NCBI GenBank assembly: GCA_902633125.1
Contig: CACPEZ010000002.1
Coordinates: 62,001 to 126,000 of the forward strand
Source of the DNA: an uncultured Pelagibacteraceae bacterium
GTDB lineage: Bacteria; Pseudomonadota; Alphaproteobacteria; Pelagibacterales; Pelagibacteraceae
Length of the DNA: 64,000 bases
Direction of reading: 5' to 3'
The notes beneath the pieces were generated by a model that was given only the letters and a program-made list of their open reading frames with translations, did no database searches and had not been told where the DNA came from. A program made the position numbers and the translations under genes. Shown here in pieces: positions 8,553-22,250 of this stretch; position 1 is the first letter of the stretch; each line of letters begins with the position of its first letter.

Positions 8553-10572
8553 ATGTTAAATTCTGATTATTTGTTAAATTTAAATGAAAAGCAACAAGAA
8601 GCAGTAGAACATCTTGATGGCCCACTACTAATAGTTGCTGGAGCTGGATCTGGGAAAACAAAAGTGCTTACATCAAGGATTGCTCATATAATTAGAAGTC
8701 ATAAGGCGTTCTCTAGTCAAATTCTTGCGGTCACTTTTACCAACAAAGCCTCAAAAGAAATGCAAATTAGAGTATCGAAAATCTTAGGAAGAGAAGCAAC
8801 AGGTTTACCTTGGTTAGGTACATTTCATTCAATTAGTGCAAAGATTTTAAGAAAACATGCTGATGCTGTTGGGTTAAAATCAAACTTTACAATTATGGAC
8901 CAAGAAGATCAATTAAGGCTAATTAAAAATATATGTAAAGCTGAAAATATAGATGTCAAAAAAATATCACCAAAATACATATTAGCTATTATAGATAAAT
9001 GGAAAAATAAAGGTTACTATCCACAAGATGTTATCTTAAAAAAAAAAGATGTATTAGAGAAAAGTTTCTTAAATATTTATAAAATTTATCAACAAAAGCT
9101 CATTGATTTGAATGCTGCTGACTTTAGCGATTTAATTCTGCACACAGTAAAAATATTTAAAAACTACAAAGATATATTAGCGATATATTCAAAAAAATTT
9201 AAATATATTCTGGTTGATGAATATCAGGACACTAACTTCATACAAAGCGAGTGGCTTAAATTTTTATCAACAACAAATATGAATCTTTGCTGTGTTGGTG
9301 ATGATGACCAGTCGATTTATAGTTGGCGAGGAGCAGAAATTAAAAATTTCTTAGAATTTGATAAAACCTATAAAAATACAAAAATTATTAGATTAGAGAA
9401 AAATTATAGATCTACTCAAAATATTTTAAATGTTGCATCAAAATTGATCGAAAATAATCAGAATAGAGTTGGTAAAACATTGTATACTAATCAAGAAGAT
9501 GGTGACCTTGTTACACTAGACTGTTATAGAAATGTTAAAGATGAGGCTACTGAAATAAGTTCAACTATTGAGAAATACAAAGGAAAAAATTCTTTAAATG
9601 AAATAGCAATTTTAGTAAGAGCTATTTTCCAAACAAGAGAATTCGAAGAAAGATTTTTGAAAGTTGGTATACCGTATAGAATAATTGGAGGCATTAAGTT
9701 CTATGAAAGGGCAGAAATAAAAGACTGTATAGCTTATTTAAGATGTATACATCAACCGAAAGATGATTTGTCATTTGAGAGAATAATAAATGTTCCAAAA
9801 AGGTCAATTGGAAATACTACAATTAAAAATATTTCTGAGTACGCAAAACAAAATAAATGTTCATTAGAATTTGCATCCAAAAAACTAATAGAGTTAAATG
9901 AAATTAAACCAAAAACAAAAATTGGTTTGAATTCTTTATTAAATTTATTGGAAAAGTGGAGATATGAATTTCGGAAGAAATTAAATCATAATAAACTTTT
10001 ACAGATTGTTTTAGATGAATCTGGATATAGCGAAATGTTAAAAAATAAAAAAGATTTGGAGAATGAAAATAGGCTAGAAAATATAAAAGAACTTCTAAAT
10101 GCAATGAAAGAATTTGATAATTTAGAAAGTTTTTTAGAACATGTAGCATTAGCTACCTCACTTGATCAAGATTGGGAGAGTGAAAAAGTGAATTTAATGA
10201 CATTACATGCCTCAAAAGGATTAGAATTCAATATTGTTTATTTACCGGGTTGGGAGGAAGGTTTATTTCCCCATCAAAAAAGTATTGAAGAAAAAGGTGA
10301 GAGTGGCCTTGAAGAAGAAAGAAGACTTGCTTATGTGGGCATCACCAGAGCAAAGAAAATAGCAAAAATCTCATTTTCTATGAATAGATTTTATCAAGGA
10401 GATTGGATGGACAGTATTGCCTCAAGATTTGTTGACGAACTTCCCGATGAATTCATAAAAAAAAATAACAATTTTTCAGATAAGGCAGAAAGCGATTTTG
10501 AATTCAACCAAGATATTGAATTTGAAGACGAGATTAGAAGCCCAGGATGGTTAAGATTTCAAAAAAAATTAA

Positions 10573-10583
<11 letters not shown>
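8553..10583 (+). CDS. uvrD: UvrD/PcrA-type superfamily 1 DNA helicase
   Basis: This ATP-driven 3'-5' helicase acts in nucleotide excision and mismatch repair and removes stalled proteins from DNA. Motifs in order are Q motif (LNEKQQEAV), Walker A G30-AGSGKT, motif Ia (VTFTNKASKEM), GTFHS, Walker B DEYQDT near residue 222, GDDDQSIYSWRGA, RLEKNYRST, LMTLHASKGLEF and VGITRAK. The 676 residues are a little shorter than E. coli UvrD (720). UvrD, PcrA and Rep cannot be told apart with certainty, but the gene set (uvrB and uvrC elsewhere in the window) favours UvrD. It overlaps the next gene by 11 bp, so they are likely co-translated. Confidence 0.9.
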
Positions 10584-14274
<3,691 letters not shown>

Positions 14275-14283
14275 TTAAGTTAA

Positions 14284-15120
14284 TTATTTAAAAAGTTTTT
14301 TGAATTTTTTTAGAATAGATTCTTTATCATCCTTTATTATTTTTGTTTGTTTTTGATAATTTTTATTAAGTATTTTGTAACTTGCTTCATACCATTTGCT
14401 TGACTGATAATTATAACCAAGTAATTTTGCATATTTTTCAGCCTCATCTATTAGTCCAACTTTGTAATGTAATTCTACCAATCTATGAAGTGCTTCTTCT
14501 ACATAAATTGTTGTATCAAAATCATTTACAACTTTTTTAAATCTATTAATAGCAGGTATCCATTTTTCTCTTTGAACATAATATCGTGCCAGGTACATCT
14601 CTTTTGAAGCCATAATTTCTACAATAAATTCTAATTTAAATTTTGAATCTGCTGCATAATCAGTGTTTGGATATTTATCTATTAAAATTTCAAAATACTT
14701 TTTTGCTTTTAAAATTTCATTAAAATCTTTTTTCTCATCAACTATTTGGTCATAATGACATAAAGCTAACAAGTAATAAGCATAATCAGTTTGAGGATGG
14801 TTTTTATATTTAACTAAAAATCGTTCCAAGTCATTTATTGCGTCTTTGTAATATCCTTGAGAAAAGTAACCATAAGCTGACATTAGTACTGCACGAGGAG
14901 CCCATATAGATTGGGGATACAATAGCTCTGCTTCACTAAATTTTTTACCTGCATAAATCACATCTCCTCTTTCAAATTCTTTCAGAGCTTGATTGTAAAC
15001 TTCAATCATCTGTGTCTCTAAATTTTTTTCTTTTAAAATTGTAACTTTTTCCTCTTTTTTAGAACATGATAAAGTAAGGATTATTATTAACAGAAAAATA
15101 AAATTGTAAGCAATTTTCAT
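14284..15120 (-). CDS. bamD: Outer-membrane assembly lipoprotein BamD
   Basis: BamD is the essential lipoprotein of the BAM complex that folds beta-barrel proteins into the outer membrane. The first 19 residues form a lipoprotein signal with a lipobox ending at the cysteine in ILTLSCSKKEE. The mature part holds TPR helices: ALKEFERGDVIYAGKKFSEAELLYPQ begins as in BamD, then YAYYLLALCHYDQI and the YPNTDYAADSK segment. Length (278) is normal. Its maturation depends on Lgt, encoded near 62 kb. The gene lies between lpxC and ligA, the usual alphaproteobacterial position. Confidence 0.9.
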   Translation of the reverse strand: MKIAYNFIFLLIIILTLSCSKKEEKVTILKEKNLETQMIEVYNQALKEFERGDVIYAGKKFSEAELLYPQSIWAPRAVLMSAYGYFSQGYYKDAINDLERFLVKYKNHPQTDYAYYLLALCHYDQIVDEKKDFNEILKAKKYFEILIDKYPNTDYAADSKFKLEFIVEIMASKEMYLARYYVQREKWIPAINRFKKVVNDFDTTIYVEEALHRLVELHYKVGLIDEAEKYAKLLGYNYQSSKWYEASYKILNKNYQKQTKIIKDDKESILKKFKKLFK

Positions 15121-15158
15121 CTGTTAATTTTATCAGATTAATAAAAAAATTCTAATCT

Positions 15159-16079
15159 TTAAGCGATAGATTTTAAATTGTGGTAATTTGCAAATGTATG
15201 TGGAAGTTGTTTTCCTTTAATTTCTATTAAAGAATAATTACTTTGATCAGTGAATATTTTTTTTAGTAGTTTATTTGTCAAGTTATGCCCTCCCTGCGAA
15301 CATTTTATGCTACCAATAATTTTATATCCAGATAAAAATAGATCACCCATACAGTCAAGAATTTTATGGTTTACAAATTCTAAGTTATTTCTTAATCCAG
15401 TGTCGTTTAAAACTTTATTATTTTTAACTACAATAGCATTATCTAAAGAGCCACCCCTTCCAAGATTAATTTCTTTTAGTTTCTCTATATCTTCAAATAA
15501 ACAAAATGTTCTTGAATCAAAAATATCAGTTAAATCGTCTTCAAAAACATTTATTTTATTTTTTTGTGTTCCTATAAATTGATTTTCATATTTAATTTCA
15601 AATTCTAAATCTCCACTTATGTTAGATTTTGAAATTGAAATAAACTTTTTTTCATCTTCAACTTTGACATCTTTATTAATTTTTATAATCTTGATTGGTT
15701 GGTCGCTAAATTTTAAGCCAACTTGTTTAATTTTATCTACAAATGCTTTGGCAGATCCATCCATAATTGGAACTTCTTTTGAATCAATCTCAACTAACGC
15801 ATTATCCACTCCCACTCCGTAAAAGGCTCCCATTAAATGTTCTATAGTTGAAACTTTTACTCCATGTTCGTTAGATATAGTTGTGCAAAGAGTAGTGTCA
15901 CTTACATTTGAGTAATTTGGATAAATTATGTTATTTGAATTTAAATCAACCCTTTTAAATATAATTCCAGTATTTGGGGGAGCTGGATTAATTTTTAAAT
16001 TAACATTAGATCCTGTATGAATACCTATGCCATTAAAAGAAATGGATTTTGATAATGTTTTTTGAGTAAGTATTGACAC
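15159..16079 (-). CDS. lpxC: UDP-3-O-acyl-GlcNAc deacetylase (lipid A synthesis)
   Basis: LpxC catalyses the first committed step of lipid A synthesis, a zinc-dependent deacetylation in the cytoplasm. The zinc ligands H81 (STIEHLMGA), H238 and D242 (NHKILDCMGD) and the catalytic H265 (SQGGHNLTN) are all present, in a full-length protein of 306 residues. This shows the cell makes lipopolysaccharide. It follows ftsA after 62 bp. In related genomes ftsZ would occupy that spot, but here it lies about 15 kb away at the other end of the cluster. Confidence 0.95.
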   Translation of the reverse strand: MSILTQKTLSKSISFNGIGIHTGSNVNLKINPAPPNTGIIFKRVDLNSNNIIYPNYSNVSDTTLCTTISNEHGVKVSTIEHLMGAFYGVGVDNALVEIDSKEVPIMDGSAKAFVDKIKQVGLKFSDQPIKIIKINKDVKVEDEKKFISISKSNISGDLEFEIKYENQFIGTQKNKINVFEDDLTDIFDSRTFCLFEDIEKLKEINLGRGGSLDNAIVVKNNKVLNDTGLRNNLEFVNHKILDCMGDLFLSGYKIIGSIKCSQGGHNLTNKLLKKIFTDQSNYSLIEIKGKQLPHTFANYHNLKSIA

Positions 16080-16141
16080 ATGAAATTTATATAAAATGTG
16101 GCGTAAATTAAATACTCAAGAAATATTACAAGAAAATACCA

Positions 16142-17308
16142 TCATTTATCGAAAAAGTTGAAAAATTTTTCAAAAATTCCATGTTTTTTATTAATTATTT
16201 TTGGTATTTCATAATTTATTTTGTGGTTTTCCAGGCCACATTTACAAATTTGAACATCTGACTCCCTATAATAATTAATTGACTTAAAACCAAATCTATC
16301 ATCCAAATAAAAAGAATTATTATTAAATAGTTTTGATCCTTCGCCAATCAAAAATAGATTTGAACCTTCTAAGACGTTTTTACTATTATTAATATTTGAT
16401 TTTTTAAAGATTAAATCCATGATTTCCTGAACTCTATACAAAATCACTTTTTTTAGTAAATCTACTGAAATATTTTTATTAATAATTTCATGAATAACCA
16501 TCGTATCTTCCGAGGTTTTATTTTTGTATGAAAACTCTGTCTCGGCTTTATTAAATGATTTTTTTAATTTTTCTGCATCCACTTCCGAAATTTTAAAAAC
16601 TTTTGAGATATCTGTTGTGATATGATGTCCTCCTATTGGGATTGTTTCGATTAATTTAAGTTTTTCATTTTCGAAAAAAAAAATTGAAGATCTTCTTAAC
16701 CCAACATCTAAAAAAGATGTTTTGTTTTCACTTAATTTTTTTACATATGATTGAGACTTTATGTAAGAAGAACAAAATATATTTATTATATTTAAATTAA
16801 ACTTAATGAATTCATCTCTTATTTTCTTAATAAATAATTTTGGAAAACATATTAATTTAAAGTCGATTTTTAAATTATTATCTACTGTTTTATCTTTAGG
16901 AAATTCTTCAAAAATTTTTTCGTCATCTATTATACATTTATCCATAATTATATGAGATAAATAATATTTATCGTAATGTAATTTAATTATTTGATCTAAT
17001 TCTAATATTAATGGCTCATATAATTTATTTATTTTTGAACTTCTGTCTAAATGTTTTATTAATGATATATCTATTGTAAATAATTGAGCAGAATCTAGAA
17101 TTAAAATAATATCTTCGATATGATCAGAAAATTTTTTTTCAGCTTTTTTTATAATTTTATTAATTATCTCAAAATGACTTTGTAAATTCTCGTTTGTATA
17201 TATTTTTATTGATTCTGAAAATTTTTCATCAAGGTTATAATCAAAAGATGCAAAGCGAATTTTAGATGATCCAAAATCGATTACATTGAAATAATTTTTT
17301 TTACCCAT
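16142..17308 (-). CDS. ftsA: Cell division protein FtsA
   Basis: FtsA is an actin-like ATPase that ties FtsZ filaments to the membrane. The N-terminal phosphate-1 loop (FNVIDFGSSKIRFASFD) and later FLDVGLRRSS and FLIGEGSKL match the actin fold, and the last 15 residues (KHGIFEKFFNFFDK) form a typical amphipathic membrane-targeting helix. Sequence is divergent and Lys/Asn/Ile-rich, and the protein is 388 residues, slightly short of E. coli (420). It overlaps ftsQ by 8 bp. The usual partner ftsZ does not follow it here. Confidence 0.85.
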   Translation of the reverse strand: MGKKNYFNVIDFGSSKIRFASFDYNLDEKFSESIKIYTNENLQSHFEIINKIIKKAEKKFSDHIEDIILILDSAQLFTIDISLIKHLDRSSKINKLYEPLILELDQIIKLHYDKYYLSHIIMDKCIIDDEKIFEEFPKDKTVDNNLKIDFKLICFPKLFIKKIRDEFIKFNLNIINIFCSSYIKSQSYVKKLSENKTSFLDVGLRRSSIFFFENEKLKLIETIPIGGHHITTDISKVFKISEVDAEKLKKSFNKAETEFSYKNKTSEDTMVIHEIINKNISVDLLKKVILYRVQEIMDLIFKKSNINNSKNVLEGSNLFLIGEGSKLFNNNSFYLDDRFGFKSINYYRESDVQICKCGLENHKINYEIPKIINKKHGIFEKFFNFFDK

Positions 17309-17990
17309 TTCTTAAAATTAATCTATTTTTAATTCTTAAATCAATAATTTTATTTGAATTTATATTGTTTTTTGATCTAAATTTTTTGAAAAGATTTATT
17401 GCTTCAGAAATATTTTTATTAGGCAATTGAATTATAATATTATTTGCAAAATATAAGTCCCATCTTTTATTTTTGTGAAAATAGTATCTAGTTATTTCAT
17501 TTAAATCAATTTTTTGACTTAAAAGTTCTCTTCGAAGAAAAATGTAATCATCTGGTTTAAATTTTCCGAAAATAGTTGGTAATTTTTTTTTATTTGAAAT
17601 TTGTTTTGATAGTATAAAATTTCCATTTTCTCCTACAAAATATTTTTTTTGATCTAAGTAGGTGATCGCAATTAAATTAGTTTGTTTGGTTTGAATATTA
17701 ATAATTGAAGGATATTTCTTTTTAATACTTATACTTTCAATAAAGCTAAGTTTATTAAATTTTTCTATAAGAAAATTTTTGTTTACAAAAAAAATATTTT
17801 CACCTAACAAAAAACTAGTATTTGATAAGATATTGTCATTAATTTCTTTTTTAGTATTTTCAACTTTAACATCTGTAATTTTAAAAATACTTTTCAAATT
17901 ATTTATTAAATTATTATTAAAAAAAGTTGATAGAAATAAAAATGAAACCAAATAAAAATATATTTTTTTTTTATTTATTGATTGATGCAT
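17301..17990 (-). CDS. ftsQ: Cell division protein FtsQ
   Basis: FtsQ is a single-pass inner-membrane protein that links early and late division proteins through FtsB and FtsL. A transmembrane helix at residues 10-25 is followed by a POTRA-like region (IFKITDVKVENTKKEI to IINIQTK) and a beta domain. At 229 residues it is at the short end of the family. Identification rests on this topology and its place between ddl and ftsA. It overlaps ddl by 20 bp and ftsA by 8 bp, which suggests tight translational coupling. Confidence 0.8.
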   Translation of the reverse strand: MHQSINKKKIYFYLVSFLFLSTFFNNNLINNLKSIFKITDVKVENTKKEINDNILSNTSFLLGENIFFVNKNFLIEKFNKLSFIESISIKKKYPSIINIQTKQTNLIAITYLDQKKYFVGENGNFILSKQISNKKKLPTIFGKFKPDDYIFLRRELLSQKIDLNEITRYYFHKNKRWDLYFANNIIIQLPNKNISEAINLFKKFRSKNNINSNKIIDLRIKNRLILRNG

Positions 17991-18891
17991 CTTCCAAAAT
18001 TTTTATTATCAAATTTTTGAAAGTAATGTTATTAAAATTTGCTATCTCAGGCACTAGTGAGAGTGAAGTCATTCCTGGTTGTGTATTAGTTTCTAGTAAA
18101 TAAAAGGAGTTTTTATAATACCTAAAATCTGATCGTGTAACCCCTCTACAATTTAAAATTTTATGTGCTTTTAGAGCAATTTTTGTTAATTCCTGATATT
18201 TTCTCTTTGAAATTTCCACAGGAATTATATGCTCCGTTCTTGCTTTTGGGTTATATTTGGCTTGATAATCATAAAATTTTCTAGTTGGTCTAAGCTCAAT
18301 TGCTCCGAGCACTTTATTTTCTAAAATTGCAACTTGTATTTCTCTCCCAGGTATATATTTTTCCAATAAAACCTCTCCATATTCATTTAGTTTTGTAAGA
18401 GTTTTCAAAATATTATTTTTGTTACATATAAAAACATTTACGCTAGAGCCTTCATTAAGAGGTTTTACAACTAGAGGAAATCCAATCTTTTTTTGTAAAT
18501 TATTTATTAATTTCAATTTGTTTATATTATTTCTGTAAGAGAATTTAAGATACTTAGGTGTCAAAATGTTGTTTTTAATAAAAATTTTTTTTGACAGTTC
18601 CTTATCTATTGCTAAAGAAGACGATAATACGCCTGAATGAGTGTATTTTACTTTTTCGGATTCTAAAATTGCTTGAATATAACCATCTTCTCCATATCTT
18701 CCATGCAATAAATTTAATACTATATTTGGATTAAAGTTTCTTAATACTTGAACAAATTTACCATCAGGATTTACTACCTTAATTTTATATTTTTTATCTT
18801 TATTTAATTCTGAGTAAACGCTTTTTGCAGTTTGTATACTAACTTCTTTTTCTTTTGAATATCCACCCGCCAAAATTAGAATTTTTTTCAT
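17971..18891 (-). CDS. ddl: D-alanine--D-alanine ligase
   Basis: This ATP-grasp enzyme makes the D-Ala-D-Ala dipeptide added by MurF. The 306-residue protein shows LLHGRYGEDGYIQAILE (substrate loop), the ATP-binding PLNEGSSVNV, an EKYIPGREIQVA strand and the metal-binding ETNTQPGMTSLSLVPE near the end. Start ATG is chosen because it gives KKILILAGGYSKEKEVSI, the normal first strand. It overlaps murB by 1 bp and ftsQ by 20 bp. Confidence 0.93.
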   Translation of the reverse strand: MKKILILAGGYSKEKEVSIQTAKSVYSELNKDKKYKIKVVNPDGKFVQVLRNFNPNIVLNLLHGRYGEDGYIQAILESEKVKYTHSGVLSSSLAIDKELSKKIFIKNNILTPKYLKFSYRNNINKLKLINNLQKKIGFPLVVKPLNEGSSVNVFICNKNNILKTLTKLNEYGEVLLEKYIPGREIQVAILENKVLGAIELRPTRKFYDYQAKYNPKARTEHIIPVEISKRKYQELTKIALKAHKILNCRGVTRSDFRYYKNSFYLLETNTQPGMTSLSLVPEIANFNNITFKNLIIKILEDASINK

Positions 18892-19799
18892 TATTCTATA
18901 ATTTTGATTTCTAAATTAATATTAATCCCAGTTTTATCTTTAACATTTTTTTTTACAAAATTTATTAAAGAGTTCATTTCTTCAAATGACGCGTTTTTTT
19001 TGTTAATAAAAAAATTTGAGTGTTTTTTTGATATACTGGCATCTCCAAAATTTATATTTTCTGGAACTGATTCTTTTATTAGTTCCCAAGCTTTTTTTGT
19101 CGTTTGATCGATTGGGTTTTTAAAAGTACTACCCCCCGTCTTAATTTTTGAGGGTTGAGAATTATTTTTTTTTATTGCCAATTCTTCCATCAAATTTTTT
19201 ATTTTATTTTTATTTAATAAATCACCTTTAAAAGTAGCACTTAAAAAAATTAAATTTTCGTTTAATTCTATTTTTCTATATTGAAATTTAATTTTGTTAG
19301 ATGGGATAACTTTTATATTTCCCTTCGTGTCAATACATTGCAGGGAGATTAATTTGTCTTTAAATTCTGTCCCAAAACATCCAGAATTCATTTGAAGACC
19401 CCCTCCAACTGAACCAGGAATACAGTACATAAATTCAAAACCACTTATTCCATTCTCTAGTGCAAATTCTGAAAGTTTTTTTTGTGAGCAAGCTGAGCCT
19501 GCTATTATTGTATCTGGTTTCAATTTTGATAATGTACTAAAATTGTTACTAAGTTTGATTATTACTCCTTCATAAGTATTATCTTTAAATAACACATTTG
19601 AACCCATTCCTAATATAAACATTTTTCCTCTATTATTATACAGTTTTAGGAATTCCTTTAACTCTATAAGATTTTTTGGTTTGAAAAAGATTTTTGATTT
19701 ACCCCCTATATTAAACCAATTAAGTTTTTTGATATCAGTATTAAAAAATAGATCTGCATTATATTTATTTTTAAAATCTTCAATATCTTTTAATTCCAT
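18891..19799 (-). CDS. murB: UDP-N-acetylenolpyruvoylglucosamine reductase
   Basis: MurB is an FAD enzyme that completes UDP-MurNAc by reducing the enolpyruvyl group with NADPH. Visible motifs are NWFNIGGKS and LGMGSNVLFKD (FAD binding), CIPGSVGGGLQMNSGCFG, YRKIEL and the catalytic serine region KTGGSTFKNP. The 302-residue length fits the short MurB type of alphaproteobacteria and Gram-positives. It is placed one base after murC and one base before ddl in the cluster. Confidence 0.94.
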   Translation of the reverse strand: MELKDIEDFKNKYNADLFFNTDIKKLNWFNIGGKSKIFFKPKNLIELKEFLKLYNNRGKMFILGMGSNVLFKDNTYEGVIIKLSNNFSTLSKLKPDTIIAGSACSQKKLSEFALENGISGFEFMYCIPGSVGGGLQMNSGCFGTEFKDKLISLQCIDTKGNIKVIPSNKIKFQYRKIELNENLIFLSATFKGDLLNKNKIKNLMEELAIKKNNSQPSKIKTGGSTFKNPIDQTTKKAWELIKESVPENINFGDASISKKHSNFFINKKNASFEEMNSLINFVKKNVKDKTGININLEIKIIE

Positions 19800-19800
19800 A

Positions 19801-21183
19801 TCAATTAAGATTTCTTACCCAATTTGTTATAGATCCAGCACCCATAGCAATAAAAATTTTATTTCCAAATGCGATGTTTTTAGTAATTTTTTTTAAATCT
19901 ATTTCATTTTTAAGCATTATCAGATTAACTTTAGAATTTTTTGCAACTAATTTTGCAAATGAAGTGTATGAGAATCCTAATTTTATAGTTTCACTAGCTT
20001 TATAAATTGGACAAAGTAAAACTGTGTTTGCATTTTTAAAGCATTTAGAAAATTCAATTTTTAAATTTTTTACTCTTGAAATTCTATGCGGTTGAAAAAT
20101 ACAAACTATTTCTTCTTTATTATATACTTTACTGACACCATCTAATACTGATGAAATTTCAGTTGGATGATGAGCGTAGTCATCGAAAAATGGCACTTTA
20201 TTAATTTCAAATAAGAAATTAAATCTTCTCTGGACTCCATTGAAGTTTTTGAGACCTAATTTAATTATTTTATCTGATACACCAATTGAAAAAGCTACTG
20301 CCAATGCAGATGTTGCATTTTTTATATTATGCAAACCTAACAAAGGTATTGAAATATTTTTTATAATTTTTGTTTTGCCCGGTATTTTTATTTTAATATT
20401 AAATTTTGAATAATTTTTGTTCTGAATTATATTGAAAATATGAAAATTCGATTTCTTATTTAGACCAAATGTATAGTAATTGTTATTTTTAATTTTTGGT
20501 AAAATATTTTTTACATTTTTATCATCTAAACACAGAAAAGCCTTTCCTAGAGAAGGTGTTTTATCAATAAATTCTATGAATTTATTTTTTAAATTTTTCA
20601 TAGTTCTGTAATAATCCAAATGTTCATTGTCAATGTTAGTTATTATTGAATAATTAAAAGGTATTTGAAGAAAACTTCCATCCGATTCATCTGATTCAAC
20701 TAAACTCCAGTCGCTTTTTCCTAATTTTGCCGAACTTCCTATTGAATTCAAAACACCACCGTTAATTATTGTCGGGTCTAATTTTGCATAGTTCATAATG
20801 TTTGACAAAATTGATGTTGTTGTTGTTTTGCCGTGTGATCCTGTCACAACAATATTTTTCATTAAAGAAACTATATGACCTAACATTTCTCCTCTTTTAT
20901 ATATCGGTAAGTTTAATTTTTTAGCATGCCTATATTCTGGATTTGATTTTTTTATAGCTGATGAAACTACTAATACAGTACAATTTTTTATATTTTGCTT
21001 ATTATGATTTAAATAAATTGGAATTTTTCTTTTTCTCAGTAAATTAAGATTTTTATTATCTGATTTGTCACTTCCTTGTATTTTAAAGCCTAAACTATCC
21101 ATTATTAATGCTAAGCCACTCATACCAATACCGCCAATTCCAACAAAATGAATTAGTTCGGTTTTTCCAATATTAATTTTCAT
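19801..21183 (-). CDS. murC: UDP-N-acetylmuramate--L-alanine ligase
   Basis: MurC adds the first amino acid, L-alanine, to UDP-MurNAc. The N-terminal Rossmann loop reads HFVGIGGIGMSG (12-23), the ATP P-loop T114-GSHGKTT, then SDGSFL and NIDNEHLDYY. Later ALLGLHNIKNATSA-type sequence and FDDYAHHPTEI complete the Mur ligase signature. At 460 residues it has standard length. It overlaps murG by 11 bp. Confidence 0.95.
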   Translation of the reverse strand: MKINIGKTELIHFVGIGGIGMSGLALIMDSLGFKIQGSDKSDNKNLNLLRKRKIPIYLNHNKQNIKNCTVLVVSSAIKKSNPEYRHAKKLNLPIYKRGEMLGHIVSLMKNIVVTGSHGKTTTTSILSNIMNYAKLDPTIINGGVLNSIGSSAKLGKSDWSLVESDESDGSFLQIPFNYSIITNIDNEHLDYYRTMKNLKNKFIEFIDKTPSLGKAFLCLDDKNVKNILPKIKNNNYYTFGLNKKSNFHIFNIIQNKNYSKFNIKIKIPGKTKIIKNISIPLLGLHNIKNATSALAVAFSIGVSDKIIKLGLKNFNGVQRRFNFLFEINKVPFFDDYAHHPTEISSVLDGVSKVYNKEEIVCIFQPHRISRVKNLKIEFSKCFKNANTVLLCPIYKASETIKLGFSYTSFAKLVAKNSKVNLIMLKNEIDLKKITKNIAFGNKIFIAMGAGSITNWVRNLN

Positions 21184-22249
21184 CTATAATTTCTATAATC
21201 TTATTGTTTATATTATTCCAAGTATTTTTTTTAGTAATTTCCTCAAGATTTTTAAATTTTTCGTTGTAATTTTTATAATCGTTAAATATTTCAAATATCA
21301 TCTTTGAAAATTTATTAAATTCGAATTCCTTTTGTTTTATTAACCAACAACAATTTTTTTTATAGTATAATTCTGAATTATAGAATTGGTGATTATCTCT
21401 TGCAGATGGGAGAGGTATTGAAATAAACGGTATTTTTAAGAATGAAAGTTCACTTAATGTGCTTGCGCCTCCTCTGGTAATTGCTAGATCTATACCATTG
21501 TAAAGTTTATGACTATCATTGGTAAATTCAATAAATTTGTATTTTATATTTGATTTGTCATATTTATTTTTTATTGAAGATAAATTATTAATATTTGATA
21601 TTTGTTGTATAACTTCGAAATTTCGTTTTTTTGAAATTTCGATAATTAATTCAGTAATATTTTCGTCAAAAAACGATGCACCCTGACTGCCACCGATGAT
21701 AAGAATTTTTTTTGTTTCCTTTTTTAAATTAATTATATTTTTTTCTAAGTTATATATTTCTTTTTTTAAAATAGGTTTGATTATAACTTTTTTAGAATTG
21801 TATTTTATTGGGAAATTTCTTAAATTTTCATCGTAACAAATTATTTTTGTTGAAAATTTCAAAGCAAAGCGGTTAGATCTACCTAAAACACTATTAGGCT
21901 CAAACAAGAAAACTTTTTTTTGTAATATAAATGCAGCTAAGCAAAATGGAAATGTCATGTACCCACCAGTACTAATTACAATATTTGTCTTATTATTTTT
22001 TAAAAATCTAATAGATTGAAAAATGTTTAGAAAATATTTAAAAATATTTATTGGAAGTAAATAAGGCTTTAAAAATAAATTAGGTACATCTATTAATTCA
22101 TATTTAAATTTTTCAGTATTTATATATTTACTTCCTCTCAAATCAGATACCATTTTTACAGAAAATTTGTTTTTCAAATGTTCAAACAAAGAGGTAGATG
22201 GTACTACGTGGCCACCAGAACCACCTGTTACTATAAGTATATTTTTCAT
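21173..22249 (-). CDS. murG: Lipid II synthase (GlcNAc transferase) MurG
   Basis: MurG is a membrane-associated GT-B transferase that adds GlcNAc to lipid I to form lipid II. The glycine-rich N-terminal loop (VTGGSGGHVVPS), a second loop in IIGGSQGASFFDE and the donor-binding AITRGGASTLSELSFLKIPFISIPLP are all present in 358 residues. It starts one base after ftsW ends and overlaps murC by 11 bp. Confidence 0.94.
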   Translation of the reverse strand: MKNILIVTGGSGGHVVPSTSLFEHLKNKFSVKMVSDLRGSKYINTEKFKYELIDVPNLFLKPYLLPINIFKYFLNIFQSIRFLKNNKTNIVISTGGYMTFPFCLAAFILQKKVFLFEPNSVLGRSNRFALKFSTKIICYDENLRNFPIKYNSKKVIIKPILKKEIYNLEKNIINLKKETKKILIIGGSQGASFFDENITELIIEISKKRNFEVIQQISNINNLSSIKNKYDKSNIKYKFIEFTNDSHKLYNGIDLAITRGGASTLSELSFLKIPFISIPLPSARDNHQFYNSELYYKKNCCWLIKQKEFEFNKFSKMIFEIFNDYKNYNEKFKNLEEITKKNTWNNINNKIIEIIDEN

Positions 22250-22250
22250 A